The notes under the pieces were generated by a model that worked only from the letters and a program-made list of their open reading frames with translations, did no database searches and had not been told where the DNA came from. Positions 62,135 to 64,000 of a stretch of DNA of 64,000 bases are shown piece after piece (the first letter of the stretch is position 1; the number at the start of each line of letters is the position of its first letter). This DNA is from Phytoactinopolyspora alkaliphila. Its GTDB lineage: Bacteria > Actinomycetota > Actinomycetes > Jiangellales > Jiangellaceae. Both the position numbers and the translations under genes were made by a program. The stretch is from contig NZ_JAAGOB010000015.1 in assembly GCF_010550695.1 (NCBI RefSeq), positions 1 through 64,000 of the forward strand. The letters are read 5' to 3'.

Positions 62135-63864
62135 GCGGCCTCCTCGGCGGTGAGTTGCGACTCGACGATCTCGGCATAGGCCGCGCAACTCGCGAGCAGC
62201 TCGTCGTGCGAACCACGGCCGACGACGGCACCGTCGTCGAGCACCAGGATCTGGTCCGCGTCGATGATCGTGGCGATCCGCTGGGCGACGATCACCACCG
62301 CGGCGTTCGACGTGTGCGGGCGCAGTGCGGCCCGCAGCCGCGCGTCGGTCGCCACGTCCAGTGCGGAGAACGAGTCGTCGAACAGATAGACGTCGGGTTT
62401 GCGGACCAGGGCGCGGGCGATCGCGAGCCGTTGCCGCTGCCCGCCCGAGACGTTGGTACCGCCCTGCGAGATCGGCGAGTTCAGCCCGTCGGGCATCGCT
62501 TCCACGAAGTCACGAGCCTGAGCGATCTCCAGCGCACGCCAGAGCTCGTCGTCGGTGGCTTCGGGGTTGCCGTAGCGCAGGTTGGTGGCGACGGTGCCGG
62601 AGAACAGATACGCCTTCTGCGGCACCAGTCCCATCCTGCGGCGCATCAGAGCGGGCTCGATGTCCCGGACGTCGACGCCGCCGAACCGGACCACACCGGA
62701 TGTCGTATCGATGAGCCGGGGAATGAGACTGATCAGGGTGGTCTTGCCGGCGCCGGTGCTGCCGACGACGGCGAGGGTCTGCCCCGGCTCCACCCGCAGG
62801 TTCACGTCCCTGAGCACGGGCTCCTCGGCCCCGGGAAAGGCGAAACTCGCGCCGTCGAACTCCAACACCGCGTGGGCTGGCAGCTCCGTCACCGGATCGG
62901 CCGGGCTCACGACCGACGACTCGGTATCGAGGACGCCCGCGATGCGCTCTGCCGACACCGCCGCCCGCGGCACCATGACGACCATGAACATCGCCATCAT
63001 CACCGACATCAAGATCTGCATGAGGTAGGTGAGGAAGGCGGTCAGCGCACCGACCTGCATGGAGCCGTTGTCGACGCGCATACCGCCGAACCACAGGACC
63101 GCGACGCTGGACGCGTTGAGCACCAGCATCACGAACGGGAACATCAGCGCCATCAACCGGCCCGCGCGAAGCGCTGTGTCCGTCAACGCCGTGTTGGCGC
63201 CGGCGAACCGCTCCGTCTCGAACGGTTCGCGCACGAACGCGCGCACCACCCTGATGCCCGTGATCTGCTCGCGCAACACCCGGTTCACCCCGTCGATGCG
63301 GTCCTGCATGGCGCGGAACTGCGGCACCATCCGCCGGGCGATCAGCAACACGCCGACCAGCAGGACCGGCACGCTGACGGCCATCAGCCAAGACAGCTCC
63401 ACATCCTGGCGGAGCGCCATGATCACGCCGCCCACGCCCATGATCGGCGCCATCACCAGCATGGTGGTGGACATCATCACAAGCATCTGGACCTGCTGGA
63501 CGTCGTTGGTGCTGCGGGTGATCAGCGACGGAGCACCGATCTGACCGACCTCCCGGGCCGAGAACATGCCCACCTGGTGGAAGACGGCGCCGCGCACGTC
63601 CCGGCCGAACGCCATCGCCGCGCGGGCGCCGTAATAGACGGCCGCGACGATGGTCACCACCTGGACGAGGGTCACGACGAGCATCCGCGCGCCCGTGGAC
63701 ATGATGTACGACGTGTTCCCCTGGGCGATGCCGTGATCGATGATGTCGGCATTCAAGCTCGGCAGGTACAAGGCCGCCAACGTGCCAATGAGCTGCAAGA
63801 CCACCACAGTTACAAGCCATGGCCGATACGGGCGGAGATAGGTCCGCAGAAGACGGATCAACAT
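62131..63864 (-). CDS. ABC exporter half-transporter, degenerate ATPase site
   Basis: A 577-residue half-transporter: six helices, then Walker A VGSTGAGKTTLISLIPRL, signature TNVSGGQRQRLAIARALV, Walker B VYLFDDSFSALD and switch region VVIVAQRIATIIDADQIL. The catalytic Glu after Walker B is Asp and the switch His is Gln. These are the changes found in the non-catalytic subunit of heterodimeric exporters such as TM287/288. The ATG at 63864 has AGGAG upstream. It is translated before and coupled to the canonical partner. Confidence 0.93.
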   Translation of the reverse strand: MLIRLLRTYLRPYRPWLVTVVVLQLIGTLAALYLPSLNADIIDHGIAQGNTSYIMSTGARMLVVTLVQVVTIVAAVYYGARAAMAFGRDVRGAVFHQVGMFSAREVGQIGAPSLITRSTNDVQQVQMLVMMSTTMLVMAPIMGVGGVIMALRQDVELSWLMAVSVPVLLVGVLLIARRMVPQFRAMQDRIDGVNRVLREQITGIRVVRAFVREPFETERFAGANTALTDTALRAGRLMALMFPFVMLVLNASSVAVLWFGGMRVDNGSMQVGALTAFLTYLMQILMSVMMAMFMVVMVPRAAVSAERIAGVLDTESSVVSPADPVTELPAHAVLEFDGASFAFPGAEEPVLRDVNLRVEPGQTLAVVGSTGAGKTTLISLIPRLIDTTSGVVRFGGVDVRDIEPALMRRRMGLVPQKAYLFSGTVATNLRYGNPEATDDELWRALEIAQARDFVEAMPDGLNSPISQGGTNVSGGQRQRLAIARALVRKPDVYLFDDSFSALDVATDARLRAALRPHTSNAAVVIVAQRIATIIDADQILVLDDGAVVGRGSHDELLASCAAYAEIVESQLTAEEAA

Positions 63865-63948
63865 GAATGGCTCCTGTGAGCGATGCGGATCGAGCTGTGC
63901 CGAAGATGCAGTGGCGAGCCTGGTGATACCACCGGCGCCCGATCGGGG

Positions 63949-64000
63949 TCAGGGTGACGGGTCGTCGCTGTGCTGGGATGGATCACCGGCCAGGCGGCGC
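63949..64000 (-). CDS. C-terminal tail of a gene extending beyond the window
   Basis: On the minus strand a frame enters from the right edge and ends RRLAGDPSQHSDDPSP followed by TGA at 63949. It would lie 85 bases upstream of the exporter pair on the same strand, where regulators of such exporters are often found. Too little is visible to identify it. Confidence 0.35.
   Translation of the reverse strand, partial: RRLAGDPSQHSDDPSP

Overview
The window is GC-rich, actinobacterial chromosome. Many genes start with GTG, actinobacterial families recur throughout (DUF6412 next to a YidC homologue, class I lysyl-tRNA synthetase remnant, lplA with its accessory domain at the N-terminus), sugar ABC operons lack their own ATPase, and several exported enzymes carry Tat signals. 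I cannot name the genus; a filamentous soil-type actinomycete of the Jiangellales/Streptomyces kind would fit.

1-14.1 kb: one end of an integrated mobile element. It ends at the 3' end of an intact tRNA-Glu gene (14051-14126, minus strand), with a tyrosine recombinase and an excisionase-like gene directly beside it. Reading leftwards there are a remnant of a class I lysyl-tRNA synthetase, a gene-free stretch rich in palindromes, a leftward run of very small genes (three with apparent frame breaks), a GntR-type repressor facing a small sigma-like HTH gene across a 13-bp inverted repeat, and a leftward operon. That operon holds an HTH protein, a membrane-anchored beta-propeller protein, a small unknown gene, a frameshifted membrane protein, a transglycosylase-like/M23 cell-wall hydrolase and the beginning of a secreted DUF6531/RHS protein. 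No relaxase, FtsK-like translocase or VirB4 gene lies in the window, so any transfer machinery must be further left.

14.1-35.7 kb: core chromosome. It holds DUF6412 and yidC-like genes, tRNA-Gln, gltX, an FAH-family enzyme, a lipoate-protein ligase, a nitronate monooxygenase-like gene, branched-chain amino acid genes (cimA behind a probable attenuator, ilvE, leuB), a GDPD, a phosphotriesterase-family gene, serA, and a thiamine salvage operon thiM-thiE-thiD-tenA behind a TPP riboswitch.

35.7-49.9 kb: carbon and phosphate acquisition. It holds lacZ, a Tat-exported PhoD phosphatase divergent from a LacI regulator with two matching 16-bp operator candidates, a sugar ABC operon ending in an FAD-dependent oxidoreductase, PPK2, and an exported metallophosphoesterase fused to a PQQ-type propeller.

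50.0-59.4 kb: a tight gene set that looks like a peptidoglycan-fragment scavenging system. It comprises NamZ-type exo-muramidase, an RpiR/MurR regulator, an atypical PIG-L deacetylase, a tandem GNAT acetyltransferase and a peptide ABC importer with a permease-ATPase fusion. The two transcription units begin with nearly identical promoter/operator sequences.

59.4-64 kb: a dispersed repeat, a cupin gene, a heterodimeric ABC exporter with one degenerate ATP site, and the tail of a further gene.

Two families of intergenic palindromic repeats cross the chromosomal part: hairpins with TGATCA at the arm ends behind operons, and longer mosaic elements built on GATCAG-type motifs at 24.9 and 59.5 kb.
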